From positions 1-64,000 of the forward strand of contig NZ_FNTG01000005.1 in the NCBI RefSeq assembly GCF_900104795.1: DNA of 64,000 bases. The letters run 5' to 3'. The notes beneath the pieces are model-generated. The model did no database searches. It had not been told where the DNA came from and saw only the letters and a program-made list of their open reading frames with translations. A program made the position numbers and the translations under genes. Source of the DNA: Burkholderia sp. WP9 (GTDB lineage Bacteria; Pseudomonadota; Gammaproteobacteria; Burkholderiales; Burkholderiaceae). Below, one piece after another: positions 8,573 through 18,116 of the stretch; the first letter of the stretch is position 1, and the number at the start of each line of letters is the position of its first letter.

Positions 8573-9553
8573 ATGTTCCTTGGCATTGATCTCGGCACGT
8601 CCGAACTGAAAGTCCTGCTGCTGGCCAGCGACGGACTTGTTGTCGGGACTGCGCGCCATCCGTTGGAGATATCCAGGCCGAGGCCCCGATGGTCTGAACA
8701 GGATCCAGAGGATTGGTGGCGAGCCACGCGGATTGCTCTATCAACGCTGCGTAAGCATTATCCCGACGCGTTAGGGCGTATCCAGGCCATTGGCCTCTCT
8801 GGCCAGATGCACGGGGCTGTTCTCCTTGATGCTAACGACAGGCCGCTGCGCCCCGCGATTCTGTGGAACGATATGCGCAGCGTCATCGAATGCGATGAAC
8901 TAACGGCGCGCACACCAAGGCTGCACGAAGTCTCAGGCAATAGCGCGATGCCAGGGCTCACGGCGCCAAAGCTGTTATGGGTTGCACGACACGAGCCGGA
9001 GCACTTCCGGAAGCTGGCGTGCGTCCTGCTGCCGAAAGACTATTTACGTCTGCGATTGACCGGCGTAAAGCTCACCGACCCGTCAGATGCGTCGGGAACC
9101 CTTTGGCTCGACATTGCGCGCCGCGAGTGGTCTGACGAGCTTTTGCAGGCTTGCGCCATCACGCGCGCGCAGGTGCCCCCGATTGAGGAAGGGAGTCGAG
9201 CGGCCCGCGTCGTTCATCGTAGCGTCGCTAGCGAACTTGGCCTGCCTGCAAATGTAATCGTTGCCGCGGGCGGGGGCGACACGGCGACGAGCGCGTTGGG
9301 TGTTGGCGCAGCGGAGGCCGGAGATGGATTCCTGTCGCTCGGTACGTCGGGAGTTTTATCCGTCGTCGCCGATCAGTTTCGGCCGAGCCCACATCCAGGG
9401 ATTCACGCGCTGTGCCACGCGATTCCGAACAGGTGGCACCGAACGAGCGTAGTTCTGTCTGCGGCCAGTTGCGTTCGTTGGCTATGCAACCTCACTTCGG
9501 CCGACGAAACAAGTTTGCTGGACGAGGTCGCGAGTGTCAGTGCCGACCCGTAG
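8573..9553 (+). pseudogene. xylB: Xylulokinase (FGGY kinase), 3'-truncated
   Basis: The frame gives 326 residues against about 480-500 for a complete xylulokinase. It opens MFLGIDLGTSELKVLLLASD (phosphate-binding motif of the ASKHA fold), then WSEQDPEDWW, GLSGQMHGAVLLD and AILWNDMRS, which are standard xylulokinase blocks. The second phosphate-binding motif begins as AAGGGDTATSALGVGA and GFLSLGTSGVLSVV. The C-terminal ATP-binding domain is missing, and the sequence changes abruptly to non-homologous DNA about 110 bp before the ISKra4 element. It would have phosphorylated D-xylulose or a related ketopentose. It is almost certainly inactive. Confidence 0.85.
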
Positions 9554-9665
9554 GCCACGTTAAATGTGTCACCGGCGGAGCCTCGAAATATCGGACCGAT
9601 TCGCCGTTGTAGTGACATTTTTACTTGCAGTCCGAACGAAATAAAACCGTCAATTCGCATAAGTC
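9554..9665. other. Junction between truncated kinase and IS element
   Basis: This short non-coding stretch carries TTAAATGTGTCAC and, about 45 bp later, GTGACATTTTTA, an imperfect inverted pair. It may be the remnant of another mobile element that removed the kinase 3' end before the ISKra4 element arrived. Confidence 0.35.
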
Positions 9666-11349
9666 GAGAGTGAACCAAACCGTGGGAGGCTATTTCCGTC
9701 GACTTGACCGCCGTCATAGACGACGTGACGACGCCTTACCTGATGGGATACGGCGTTTGGAATCTGCGAAGTTTCTAACGAAAAGAGCCCAACAAGGCCG
9801 CCCGGTACGCTCGCTGTATCAGCTATGCTGCCGACGTTGCCAACCCGATTGGAGTTGCTATGCGACTGATCATCGAGGCCCGCCTGGAGGCGGGGGAAAC
9901 GAGTGAGACTAAAGCGACGACCGTTGCTGTGGTCGAACGAAAGGACCGGAGCGTCGCCGACTTGGGACTTACACTTGCCGAAGGCCGCGCCTTGCTCGCT
10001 GAGGTTCAATCGTTACTGGTGTCGGAGCAGACTGCCGGGTGGATGGAAAGCCAATTGGCTTGCGATCGTTGTGGCTCGATGCTGGCGCACAAGGATGCCC
10101 GGTCGATCGTGGTGCGAACCGTGTTTGGCAAGGTCGACGTGCCGAGTCCGAGGCTGTGGGCGTGCAGCTGCGCGGCAAAGCAAGGGCAACCGCGCCGCTC
10201 TGTGAGTCCGCTGTGCAAGGCCGTTCACCAGCGTGTGACGCCGGAATTGGAGTACCTGCAGGCCAAATGGGCCGCCCATCTACCCTACCGTCAGGCCACT
10301 GAGCTGCTTCGAGAGGTCCTTCCGCTGGACAAAGGGATTTCCTTCGGTAGTACTCGCCGTCGGATCCTCGCCATCGGTAGGGCGCTGGACGCGCAGATCG
10401 AGCGCGATATCGCGTCTGGACCAAAAGTGGTCAGCGCAGAGCAGGTTCGCGAATCGACCACCGTCGGCTGCGTGAGCGTCGACTCGGCGTGGCTGAGCTT
10501 CAGCAGCAGCCCCAAGAGCCGCAAGGCGGCGCGCGACCTTGCGGAGTTGAAATCGCCTTGGGCGCAGAACTTGCCGCGGGATCGACATGTCAACATCGTT
10601 GCGGGCCGTGCAACTCTTGCTGATCGCACCCCGCGTCTCTACGCGTACGTGCATAAGCTGGTGCCATCGGCACCCGCGCGGTTGGACCAATTTCTCTTTG
10701 CAAGCGGCGTGGCTCCAGACGAGCGAGTCACCGTGATCAGCGATGACGCTGGCGAATTTGGCAAGGCTGTGGACGGCAGCCAGCTCGCCAGGGGAAGGAT
10801 CCTGGACTGGTTTCACATCGCGATGAAGTTCAAGGCTGCCAAGAACTCGGTGTTCGGAAGCCAGACGATTGAGCCCGAAGAGCGAATCGCTGTAGAGACA
10901 GAGATCGATCACGCCAAGTGGCTGGTTTGGCATGGAAAGGGCCGGCAATCGGTGTCCCGCATAAAGGCCCTGGATGAGACGCTGTTGGAGAAGGAAGGCT
11001 ATGAGCACTCGACGTTGTTCTGGAACCTGCGCCGCCTGTACTTCTACATCGAGCACAACGCCGGTACGCTGGTGAACTATGGAACGCGCTATCACAAGGG
11101 TCTACCGATCAGCAGTAGCATTGCCGAGTCCGCGGTGAACCTGGTGGTCAGCCATCGCATGGCAAAGAAGCAACAAATGCGATGGACGGACGAGGGAGCG
11201 CACTGTCTGGCACAGGTCAGAGTTGCTGTTCTCAACGAAGAATTCTCGGTTGTGAAACTTGCCGTGTTGACCAAGACTTCTGCAGCTGAAAACTCGCCGA
11301 GTGCACGCCGCGCGGCATGAATTGACCTCCCACGGTTTGGTTCACTCTC
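9666..11349 (+). mobile_element. Complete ISKra4-family insertion sequence
   Basis: This is a 1,684-bp element bounded by perfect 24-bp inverted repeats at 9666-9689 and 11326-11349; the left one begins GAGAGTGAACC. It encodes one full-length transposase. A GTC triplet flanks both ends (9663-9665 and 11350-11352) and may be a 3-bp target duplication, but that is too short to be sure. It is inserted against an IS66-type remnant on its right. Confidence 0.85.
9860..11320 (+). CDS. ISKra4-family transposase
   Basis: This 486-aa transposase has an N-terminal zinc-finger-like segment (CDRCGSMLAHKD, with the second pair in WACSCAAK). It then has the block ELEYLQAKWAAHLPYRQATE and a DDE catalytic domain with VSVDSAWL, VISDDAGEFGKAVD and the C-terminal SSIAESAVNLVVSHRMAKKQ. 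The frame is intact and the gene sits inside matched terminal repeats, so the element may still be active. ATG 9860 is the first start that keeps the conserved N-terminus. Confidence 0.85.
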   Translation: MRLIIEARLEAGETSETKATTVAVVERKDRSVADLGLTLAEGRALLAEVQSLLVSEQTAGWMESQLACDRCGSMLAHKDARSIVVRTVFGKVDVPSPRLWACSCAAKQGQPRRSVSPLCKAVHQRVTPELEYLQAKWAAHLPYRQATELLREVLPLDKGISFGSTRRRILAIGRALDAQIERDIASGPKVVSAEQVRESTTVGCVSVDSAWLSFSSSPKSRKAARDLAELKSPWAQNLPRDRHVNIVAGRATLADRTPRLYAYVHKLVPSAPARLDQFLFASGVAPDERVTVISDDAGEFGKAVDGSQLARGRILDWFHIAMKFKAAKNSVFGSQTIEPEERIAVETEIDHAKWLVWHGKGRQSVSRIKALDETLLEKEGYEHSTLFWNLRRLYFYIEHNAGTLVNYGTRYHKGLPISSSIAESAVNLVVSHRMAKKQQMRWTDEGAHCLAQVRVAVLNEEFSVVKLAVLTKTSAAENSPSARRAA

Positions 11350-12291
11350 GTCTACGTCCGCCCCAGCGAATTGCACTACACCCGCCTGTACGACGCGCTG
11401 TACAGGACATTGCTGTCGCAGCCGCTGATCCACGGCGACGAGACCACGCTTCAGGTACTCAAGGAACCCGGCCGGTCTGCGCAGAGTAAAAGCTATGCGT
11501 GGGTCTACCGCAGCGCCGAAGACTGCCCCGAACCCGTGGTGCTGTTCGAGTACCAGCCGGGGCGAGGCCAGGAGCATCCGAAGAAATTCCTCGGCGACTA
11601 CAGCGGCATGCTGGTAAGCGACGGATACAGTGCGTGGCGCACGCTGAAAAAGGCGACGCACTTCGGCTGCATGGCGCACGCGCGCAGGCTGTTCGTCAAG
11701 GCGGACAAGGCAGCGCAGAAGAAAGGGGATTCCGGGAAAACAAAGATGCCGAACGCTCGTGTGGCAAAGGCGCTTGAATACTTCCAGGCCCTATACCGTG
11801 TTGAGGCGCTGGCCAAAGGCGATCTGCCCGTCGGCCAGACACGTGCCGACTACACATATGACTTGCGGCAGAAACACAGCGTGCCGGTACTCGAGGCGTT
11901 CAGGGCGTGGCTTGACGAACTGGCGCCGAAGGTGACGCCCCAGAGCCTGCTCGGTAAGGCAATCGCCTATACGCGTAACCAGTGGGAATATCTGAGCCGC
12001 TACGTCACTGACGGGCGAGCCGCAATTGACAACAATATCTGCGAGCGGGACATCAGACCGTTTGCGACTTCGAGAAAGTCGTGGCTGTTCAGCGACACGG
12101 TCGACGGCGCAAAAGCCAGCGCCACGATTTACAGTCTCGTGCTGACGTGCCGTGCCTGCGGTGTCGAACCGTACGACTACCTGTTGCACGTACTCAGGGA
12201 GCTGCCGCAGCGTCCACCGGACGCCGACGTGACGGACCTCTTGCCATTCAACTATGCGCGGCAGCAACAGGCGACGGCACAGGACGGCTGA
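11350..12291 (+). pseudogene. IS66-family TnpC transposase, C-terminal part
   Basis: About 310 residues of an IS66 TnpC remain. They include HGDETTLQVLKE (catalytic Asp), SDGYSAWRTL, FGCMAHARRLFVKA, the late catalytic region IDNNICERDIRPFATSRKSW and the IS66 C-terminal tail CGVEPYDYLLHVLRELPQR. The N-terminal part with the leucine zipper and the tnpA/tnpB partners are absent. The frame begins exactly at the right end of the ISKra4 element, which therefore interrupted or replaced its 5' half. Confidence 0.85.
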
Positions 12292-12341
12292 TACATCGAG
12301 CGCCCCCCGGCTGTAGATCGTCAATTACAAAGTCCGCCGCG

Positions 12342-13998
12342 TGTTGCCTCACGGGATGATGTTACTCTGGTGTATTCGTCACCTCGGGGTTGTTCTGCGA
12401 TGGAGGCTGGCGCTGCGTAGCGGCGCCAGCCTCCATCGCATCGGGCTCACCGAGGATTCTGGTAACCAGCTCCCTCGCGCGGTTTGATCGCCATGCTGCA
12501 ACGCGTCGCTGCAGCGTCCGAAGCTGAGCGCTTGAGTACATCGCCGGCGCCATCCCAATCAGCCGGTTCTGCAGTTGCTTCGCGGTGATCGCGGGCTCCG
12601 TTTCCAGCCATTGCTGTATCTTCGGCCATGTGTGTTCGAACGGATCGGGACGTGTGCGCCAGTCGTGTGGGACCGTGGCCTTTCTGCGATGTGTCGGACG
12701 CACTTCGCCCACCTGCCACGCCGTGGCCAAACCCGCCAGGAAGTCACCGATCGTCACGTCGCGTTCTGGCGTGGCGTCTACTGCAGCTACTTCTGTGGCG
12801 GCGCATGCAGCGATACGTCGCTGCGCCTCGCGCATACGGCGTAGAAGGTCGACAGGGTCGAGCGAGCGGAACTGCTCTCGCAGCGCCAGCTTGGTCGCCT
12901 CAGGGACAGAGGGTGAACGGAGTACGCGCTCGAGTGGCGTTAGCGGCGCCTCATAGCGCTTCGTTACGCGTGCCCCGTGGCGTGTCTTGGACTTAAGTTT
13001 GAATGACGGCTGGAAATAGTTGATGTAAAGCCGCGAGACCCGGTACAGCGAGGCCAACGCTTCCGTATCCTCCAGCCCGCGCAGTTTGCCGTATCCCACC
13101 AGCCGCCGCACGATCGAACCGTTCTTCTGCTCGACCCATGCCTGATCGTTCTTCTTGTACGGGCGCGAACGCGTCAGCTCGATGCCGGTCGTTTTGCAGA
13201 AGTCGAACACGGATTCGTTCATGAAGGCGGTGTCGTTATCGCTGTCGAGACCACGCAGTGGAAATGGCAGCGCAGCCCGTACACGCTCGACGTGCTCAAT
13301 GACAAATGCGTGGTTACGGAATGGCATCGCAAGACATTCGGTCCAGCCGGTCGCAACGTCAGTCATCACCAGGCTGTGTACAAAGTCGCCGTCGATCTTG
13401 ACGCCGCCGCAATGCTCGACGAAGTCGATTTCCAGATAGCCGGGCAGCGGGTCATTCCAGTCGGCGAAGGTCCGAACAGGAACGGCGCGGCGAATCGCGT
13501 TGCCAACTCCTCCGGCACGCTTGCGCCGACCACCGAAGGCCTGCTCACGAATGTCGGCGAGCAGCCGGTCGATGGTCGCTGCACTGATGCCCAGGAGCTT
13601 CTCGCGCAAGCCGTCTGACAACGACAGATGACCATACCGGGTCATCGATTCGAGCAGCGTCGGAATCACCGCTTTCAGCCGTTTCCCGCAGATTCGATCG
13701 GCGGCTTCCCAGAGCGTTATCAGCGCCGCACGCACTTCGTCTGTGTAGCGCTGGGGCGGACCAGGCCTCGCCTTCGAAGCCTGCACTTCATTGCATAGCA
13801 CGCGGATCGCATGCTTGCGGTGATAGCCCGTCAATTTGAGAAACTCGTCCAGAATCTGGCGTTTGCCGCTCCGGTCCGAACGTCGGTAACGCTCGCCAAC
13901 CGCCTCAATCAATTCCCGTCTTGTCGCCATGCTGAGTCGCCTCGTCATAAGTCGCCCCTGCCAGCCATCTGGAAGGTAGCAAATTACATGAGGCAACA
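12342..13998 (-). mobile_element. Insertion sequence with integrase-type transposase
   Basis: Short inverted ends TGTTGCCTCA (12342-12351) and TGAGGCAACA (13989-13998) bound a single transposase gene on the minus strand. Beyond the 10 bp the ends match imperfectly. No target duplication is evident. The size of about 1.66 kb fits a one-gene IS. Confidence 0.7.
12362..13948 (-). CDS. DDE transposase with integrase (rve) catalytic core
   Basis: This protein of about 528 residues begins MTRRLSMATRRELIEAVG. It has an N-terminal HTH-rich part and an integrase-type core: Asp in LEIDFVEHCGG, Asp in LDSDNDTAFMNE and Glu in WVEQKNGSIVRRL. A long basic C-terminal region follows. The ATG at 13948 has AGGGG just upstream; an upstream reading from 13999 would start inside the terminal repeat. 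The frame is intact. The IS family was not assigned with certainty; it resembles unclassified integrase-core elements common in Burkholderia. Confidence 0.75.
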   Translation of the reverse strand: MTRRLSMATRRELIEAVGERYRRSDRSGKRQILDEFLKLTGYHRKHAIRVLCNEVQASKARPGPPQRYTDEVRAALITLWEAADRICGKRLKAVIPTLLESMTRYGHLSLSDGLREKLLGISAATIDRLLADIREQAFGGRRKRAGGVGNAIRRAVPVRTFADWNDPLPGYLEIDFVEHCGGVKIDGDFVHSLVMTDVATGWTECLAMPFRNHAFVIEHVERVRAALPFPLRGLDSDNDTAFMNESVFDFCKTTGIELTRSRPYKKNDQAWVEQKNGSIVRRLVGYGKLRGLEDTEALASLYRVSRLYINYFQPSFKLKSKTRHGARVTKRYEAPLTPLERVLRSPSVPEATKLALREQFRSLDPVDLLRRMREAQRRIAACAATEVAAVDATPERDVTIGDFLAGLATAWQVGEVRPTHRRKATVPHDWRTRPDPFEHTWPKIQQWLETEPAITAKQLQNRLIGMAPAMYSSAQLRTLQRRVAAWRSNRARELVTRILGEPDAMEAGAATQRQPPSQNNPEVTNTPE

Positions 13999-13999
13999 A

Positions 14000-14261
14000 C
14001 CCGGGCCTGGTAACAAATAACCTGAGTCAATGCGCCGGACAAGATAATTGTCGGTCTTTACCCGGCGGTGCCCTGCGCCCGCCCCTCAGTTGCACGGTCC
14101 TCCGTTCGGTGTGCTAAAGCTGCCGCTTACGATTTACCGATCACCCGCAACGGCAGGAAGTCAAAGTCAGTTTGTAGGTCAGTCATAAGCTGCGTCCGCA
14201 ATGTGGTGGCTGCGGACGCAATCTTGTTCCTTCTCATGCACCGGTTCCAGATGAGTCGGAA
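14000..14261. other. IS junction with a 10-bp hairpin
   Basis: Non-coding DNA between two IS elements. TGCGTCCGCA (14201-14210) and TGCGGACGCA (14221-14230) form a perfect 10-bp stem with a 10-nt loop. It may be a remnant of an element end or a weak terminator. Nothing else is recognisable. Confidence 0.4.
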
Positions 14262-15176
14262 CTACCGCTTACGCTCGATCGACCACGCGTCCCAGATCGT
14301 CGTGTCCTGCTCAGGATGCTGCGTCTGCTGCCAGAGCAGGACGCACTGGTCAGCCAGCCAGTCGTTCAATGCCGCGAGCGAACCGAACGCCGGCACACGT
14401 TGCCACAGCCGGTGACGGCTATCCTGAACGTTCTTCTCGATCTGCCCCTTCTCCCAGCCTGAGGCCGGATTGCAGAACTCGGCGTCGAACAGGTAGTGAC
14501 TGACCATGGCGCTGAAGCGCGCGTTGACGTCCCGCAACTTGCCACGACGAACCTTGTCGACAGCGGTCTTCATGTTGTCATATATGCCACGGCGCGGAAT
14601 GCCGCCCCACGCCACGAACGCGTGGTAGTGAGCGTCGAACAGCATCTCGTGGGTTTGCAGAAGATAGGCACGCAGGAAGAACGCCCGGCTGTGACTGAGC
14701 TTGAACTGCGCAACCTGCAGTTTGGTGCGCTCGCCGTTGATCACGGCCCAGTCCTCGCTCCAGTCGAACTGGAATGCTTCACCGGGTGCAAAGGTCAGTG
14801 GCACAAAGGTGCCACGTGCTGCGCTCCTTGCCTGCTCCTGCTGCTCCTGTCGCCAGCGACGTGCAAAGGCGGCGACCCGGTCGTAGGAACCGGTGAACCC
14901 CAGCACAGTGAGGTCAGCGTGAATCTGCTTGAGGGTTCTGCGCTGTTTGCGCGGCCGGTTGGCTTCCGTCTTTAACCAGCCCGCGAGCTTCGCCGCAAAT
15001 CCGTCGAGCTTGCTCGGGCTCTGCCGTTCCGGATAGGTGGGCACGACGGTGCCGGCGCGGATATGGCGCCTGACGGTGTTTCTTGAAACGCCAAGCCGTT
15101 TGGCGATCTCGCGTAGCGAGACATGATCGCGATAATGCCAGCGTCGGATGATGCTCAATATTGCCATGTCGATCAC
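14262..15176 (-). pseudogene. istA: IS21-family IstA transposase, N-terminal part
   Basis: 304 residues remain of an IstA that is normally about 500. The HTH segment HVSLREIAKRLGVSRNTVRR (residues 18-37) and the start of the DDE core (FQFDWSEDWAVING, RGIYDNMKTAVDKV, GWEKGQIEKNV) are clear. The C-terminal third and the istB ATPase gene are missing on the left side, so the element is dead. Confidence 0.85.
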
Positions 15177-15280
15177 TCCGTTCTCCCGCTAGCTGCACAG
15201 CGGGCCAGTGTGTTCCACGTGGGTCAATATTCGATGCAAATCACCGTGTCAGGTGGGTCCGGATTCGGTGCAAATCAACA
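15177..15280 (-). repeat. IS21-type left end with repeated terminal sequences
   Basis: Upstream of istA two related blocks occur: GTGGGTCAATATTCGATGC (15221-15239) and GTGGGTCCGGATTCGGTGC (15253-15271), each followed by AAATCA. Multiple terminal repeats of this kind are typical of IS21 ends. Read on the minus strand the element begins TGTTGATTTGCACC at 15280. Confidence 0.7.
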
Positions 15281-15705
15281 GGCTGGCGTAAGTACCACCG
15301 CGGTGGCATCGTTGGAGAGGAACGTTGTGCTCACTGCCCCCACCAGATAGACCTGCAAAAAGAGTCGCTTTGGCGACCCCTTCGCATGGTGGACGGCAAG
15401 CACCGCAACCCAATCAAAGAGCCCCTCGCGCCGGCCAACTTCGACAGTAGCATCATGCCAGACAGGAACAGGTACACATCGGTGCCGTTTCCGACTGACT
15501 GGAACGCAAGGCTCAGCGGCAGCAGGCCGAGAGCGACAAGCAACAACGCGCCCGCCACCGCCCAAACTGCTTCAGGCCACTTGAATGGCCGGGTGATGAC
15601 CCCGAGCGTGGCCATCGCAGCGACTCCCCAGGACAGGAAAATTGGATTCACGAATAAAAGTCTCAATATGATCGACGACGAGCTACGGGAGTAAAAGAAA
15701 GGGAT
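15281..15705 (-). pseudogene. ArsB/SLC13-type membrane transporter fragment
   Basis: On the minus strand the first part reads VNPIFLSWGVAAMATLGVIT and GTDVYLFLSGMMLLSKLA. After a frameshift near 15440 it continues REGLFDWVAVLAVHHAKGS and STTFLSNDATAVVLTP. Together these match the N-terminal membrane segments of arsenical-pump (ArsB-like) transporters, including the SND-T-AVVLTP motif. The gene is cut by the IS21 end at 15280 and also frameshifted, so it is non-functional. The start cannot be set. Confidence 0.65.
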
Positions 15706-16269
15706 CGTAAACATCGTAGCGATGCGTCCCATAAGGGCGCACGTCGTCAATCGCACGGACGAACCGCAGGTTGGCCATCGCCGCCCTCAGTCTTCCAAGA
15801 CAATTACCCAGTTGAAGTACAAAAACGGAAGACACGACGCGGACAGTAGCCGGGCGAGGGCCGCGCCGGTTCAGCGCCGGGCGAACATGACGGGGTGGAG
15901 CATCCCCAGTGGACCTCCGCTTGATGCCAAAGCCAGTAACGCGTCCAATCCTCCTCGTAACGATTGATACGTTTTACGTTCCAATCAATACAAACTGCAT
16001 CTTGAGCCCGGTGTGCAGCCTGCTGCAAACGAAAAATGTGCTTAAGAAATGCGTCGCGCCGGCGGAACCCGCGCATTTTCGTGAAACATTCCTTTTCAAA
16101 TTGCCGGAAGTCCGCGCCACACGTGGACTTCCGGGCGAGCCCCGCTCAACGCCGGATGTTTCACGGTCGTCTTGCCTCCTGCGCCAGTAACAGACCGTTG
16201 CCAAAGCCCGAATCCAGGACTCGCGGCATGGCCGCCGATCCGCCATCACCGAATTTTCCAATATTCAGT
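15706..16269. other. Non-coding stretch with a hairpin
   Basis: No gene can be supported in this 560-bp stretch. CCGGAAGTCC (16104-16113) and GGACTTCCGG (16125-16134) form a perfect 10-bp stem with an 11-nt loop. There is no T-tract after it, so a terminator is unlikely. Confidence 0.4.
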
Positions 16270-16674
16270 TCAGTACTCCGAAGATTCCAACTTTCGCTTC
16301 CGTGAGGTCGGAACTGAATCTGGACGCGGTCGGGCGGCGGAGGCCGAGAACTCAAGGGGTTGTGTTTCCGGCGGGGCTATCACTTTTGCTTCACTCGACG
16401 GCAGCGGCACGATCGCGGCCGCAGCGCCGCCCTCCTCCCGCATGCCGAAAACCAGGTCGCCGCCCATCGTGTTCGCGAACGCGCACACGTCCTTCGCGAG
16501 TTCGGTGCGCGCGTCGCGGTCGGCCGGCCAGTCGCGCTTGTAGTCGAGCGTGCGGCTTTCGCGCACGCCGTGGTCGATCAGGGTCTGCAGGTCGGCTTCG
16601 GTGACGGCATCGAGGCGCGCGTGGGGGATCAAGGGGACCTTTGGATTAAGGGTAAACCCGCAAAAACGGCTCAA
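16270..16674 (-). pseudogene. AlbA_2 (Schlafen-type) DNA-binding domain fragment
   Basis: The segment LIDHGVRESRTLDYKRDWPA followed by ELAKDVCAFANTMGGDLVFG is the typical start of an AlbA_2 / divergent ATP-binding (helicase-related) protein. After about 85 residues similarity ends in low-complexity sequence and a stop. Normal members are 200-500 residues, so this is an N-terminal remnant. The exact start is unclear. Confidence 0.6.
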
Positions 16675-17258
16675 CCGTACCGGAAACCGATGCGCGGAAT
16701 TTCACCGCTGGTCGCCCGCTGGCCGCGAAAACCGGCCTGCATCCGGTCCGTTACGCACCTTCCCGAGGCTGTCGTGAGCGCCCAGGCACCGGGTCGCACC
16801 GGCCGACCGGCGGTTCCACCCTCCCGTGCGCCGGCAGGCCGCAATGCCGCTAACAGGAGTTAGCGGCATTGACGGTAGGCAAAAAAAAACGGCCCGCCGA
16901 TGGTTGTCGCGCGGACCGCTTCGTGATTCGTCGCGGAGCAGCGACGGGCGGCCAGTTTGCCCGCCAGCCCCGCCTCTGCTCCGTTGGTAGTCACGTGCTG
17001 TGAGCACGGACCACATCTACATGATAGTCGCTGTTCCGCCGCCCTGCCGGGCCTGTCTGCCAATACCAATTGCAGACAAGGCGTCTAGCGGCAAACCGGC
17101 GCATTGGTGCCGGAAACGTTCACACAACTAACGTTGTGGCCAGATTTCAACCAATGGGGTGTTCATCCGACGTCGACCGCGCATGCGTCACCCTCGAACG
17201 CCGGTTTCCGGCGCGCTGGCGGTGGCCAGCCCATCCGGTCCGTTCGTGCTTCCCCTGA
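16675..17258. other. Non-coding stretch with a near-perfect 28-bp palindrome
   Basis: No gene is supported. AATGCCGCTAAC (16843-16854) and GTTAGCGGCATT (16859-16870) are perfect 12-bp arms around an AGGA loop. A run of nine A residues follows about 10 bp later on the + strand. A + strand terminator would need T rather than A, so the function may be different. Confidence 0.5.
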
Positions 17259-17543
17259 CTAATCACGGAGCGGCGGCCACCGGCGCGCGGTGTGAACCAG
17301 TGCCAGCACCCAGATGGTTTCGCCTTCGACCTCATACACCAGGCGATAGCTTTCGTGCAGTACCAGCTCACGCGTGCCGGCGATTTTTCCGGCCCGACCC
17401 ATCAGCGGGAAGTGGGCCAGCTGTGTGACACCATCGCTGAACACCCCGTCCATCCGGGCAGCGGCGGCCACGTTGCCGGTCGCGATGTAGTCCCACACGT
17501 CATCGCGGTCCTGTTCCGCTTCTGGCGTCCAGACGACCCTCAC
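17259..17543 (-). CDS. RelE/ParE-type toxin
   Basis: This 94-aa protein has the ParE/RelE fold pattern. VVWTPEAEQDRDDVWDYIA forms the first strand and helix. The core HFPLMGRAGKIAGTRELVLH follows, then YRLVYEVEGETIWVLALVHTARRWP. Such toxins target gyrase (ParE) or ribosome-bound mRNA (RelE); the sequence is closer to the ParE branch. It overlaps the upstream antitoxin gene by 4 bp (ATGA), the usual antitoxin-first arrangement. It probably stabilises the replicon encoded just beyond it. Confidence 0.85.
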   Translation of the reverse strand: MRVVWTPEAEQDRDDVWDYIATGNVAAAARMDGVFSDGVTQLAHFPLMGRAGKIAGTRELVLHESYRLVYEVEGETIWVLALVHTARRWPPLRD

Positions 17544-17818
17544 GCCTTGCCTGCCACACTGGCGCGCCGCGCGGCGAACCTCGCTTCAACCTCATCATCC
17601 GGACGGCCGCGCCCGGCACGCATCGAGGCGCGGCCGGCTTCGACCTTGCGCTGCAGGAACTCATCATATTCGCGCGCCTCGCGCTGGCGCTGCACGAAAT
17701 CGCGCATCAGCTCGCGCAGCACCTGCGACGCCGGCCGGTGCGCGGCTTCGGCTTCGGCCATGAACTCGGCGCGCAGCTCCGGTTCGAGCTTCATTGTGAA
17801 TACGGCTTCTTTCGACAC
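17540..17818 (-). CDS. Ribbon-helix-helix antitoxin
   Basis: This 92-aa protein starts at GTG 17818 with GGAGAG upstream. The N-terminus EAVFTMKLEPELRAEFMAEA is a ribbon-helix-helix DNA-binding unit, followed by a charged helical tail that would wrap the toxin. It is the first gene of the pair. The AT-rich promoter area beyond 17819 contains GTATATAC, a possible autoregulatory site. Confidence 0.85.
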   Translation of the reverse strand: MSKEAVFTMKLEPELRAEFMAEAEAAHRPASQVLRELMRDFVQRQREAREYDEFLQRKVEAGRASMRAGRGRPDDEVEARFAARRASVAGKA

Positions 17819-18116
17819 GGGGCACTCTCCGGCAATAAATACTAACCAAGTATATACGTTTTAATTACAGCGGCGGGCACTGCCCTGCAAGCTGTTTAAC
17901 TGATGGGCGAGAAGAGCCGCCGCACGACGTGTGCTATGCCACGGGTGCAAGAAGCCGCTGTCGGCGACCTTGCTACGTCAGGGGCGGTGGCACGCATGGA
18001 CGATGCGAGCCGGGGTTATCGTCCTTGCCGTGCGAATTCCGGCGGTAGTCGCGTGCGCCTCGGTTCCGACAATGCCTTTTTGGGTCGCCCCGCCAGTTTT
18101 TGAACGATGGCCCTAC

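Noticed and set aside
10280..11095. Minus-strand open frame of 271 codons inside the ISKra4 element
   Set aside because: It lies entirely opposite an intact transposase and has no recognisable domain.
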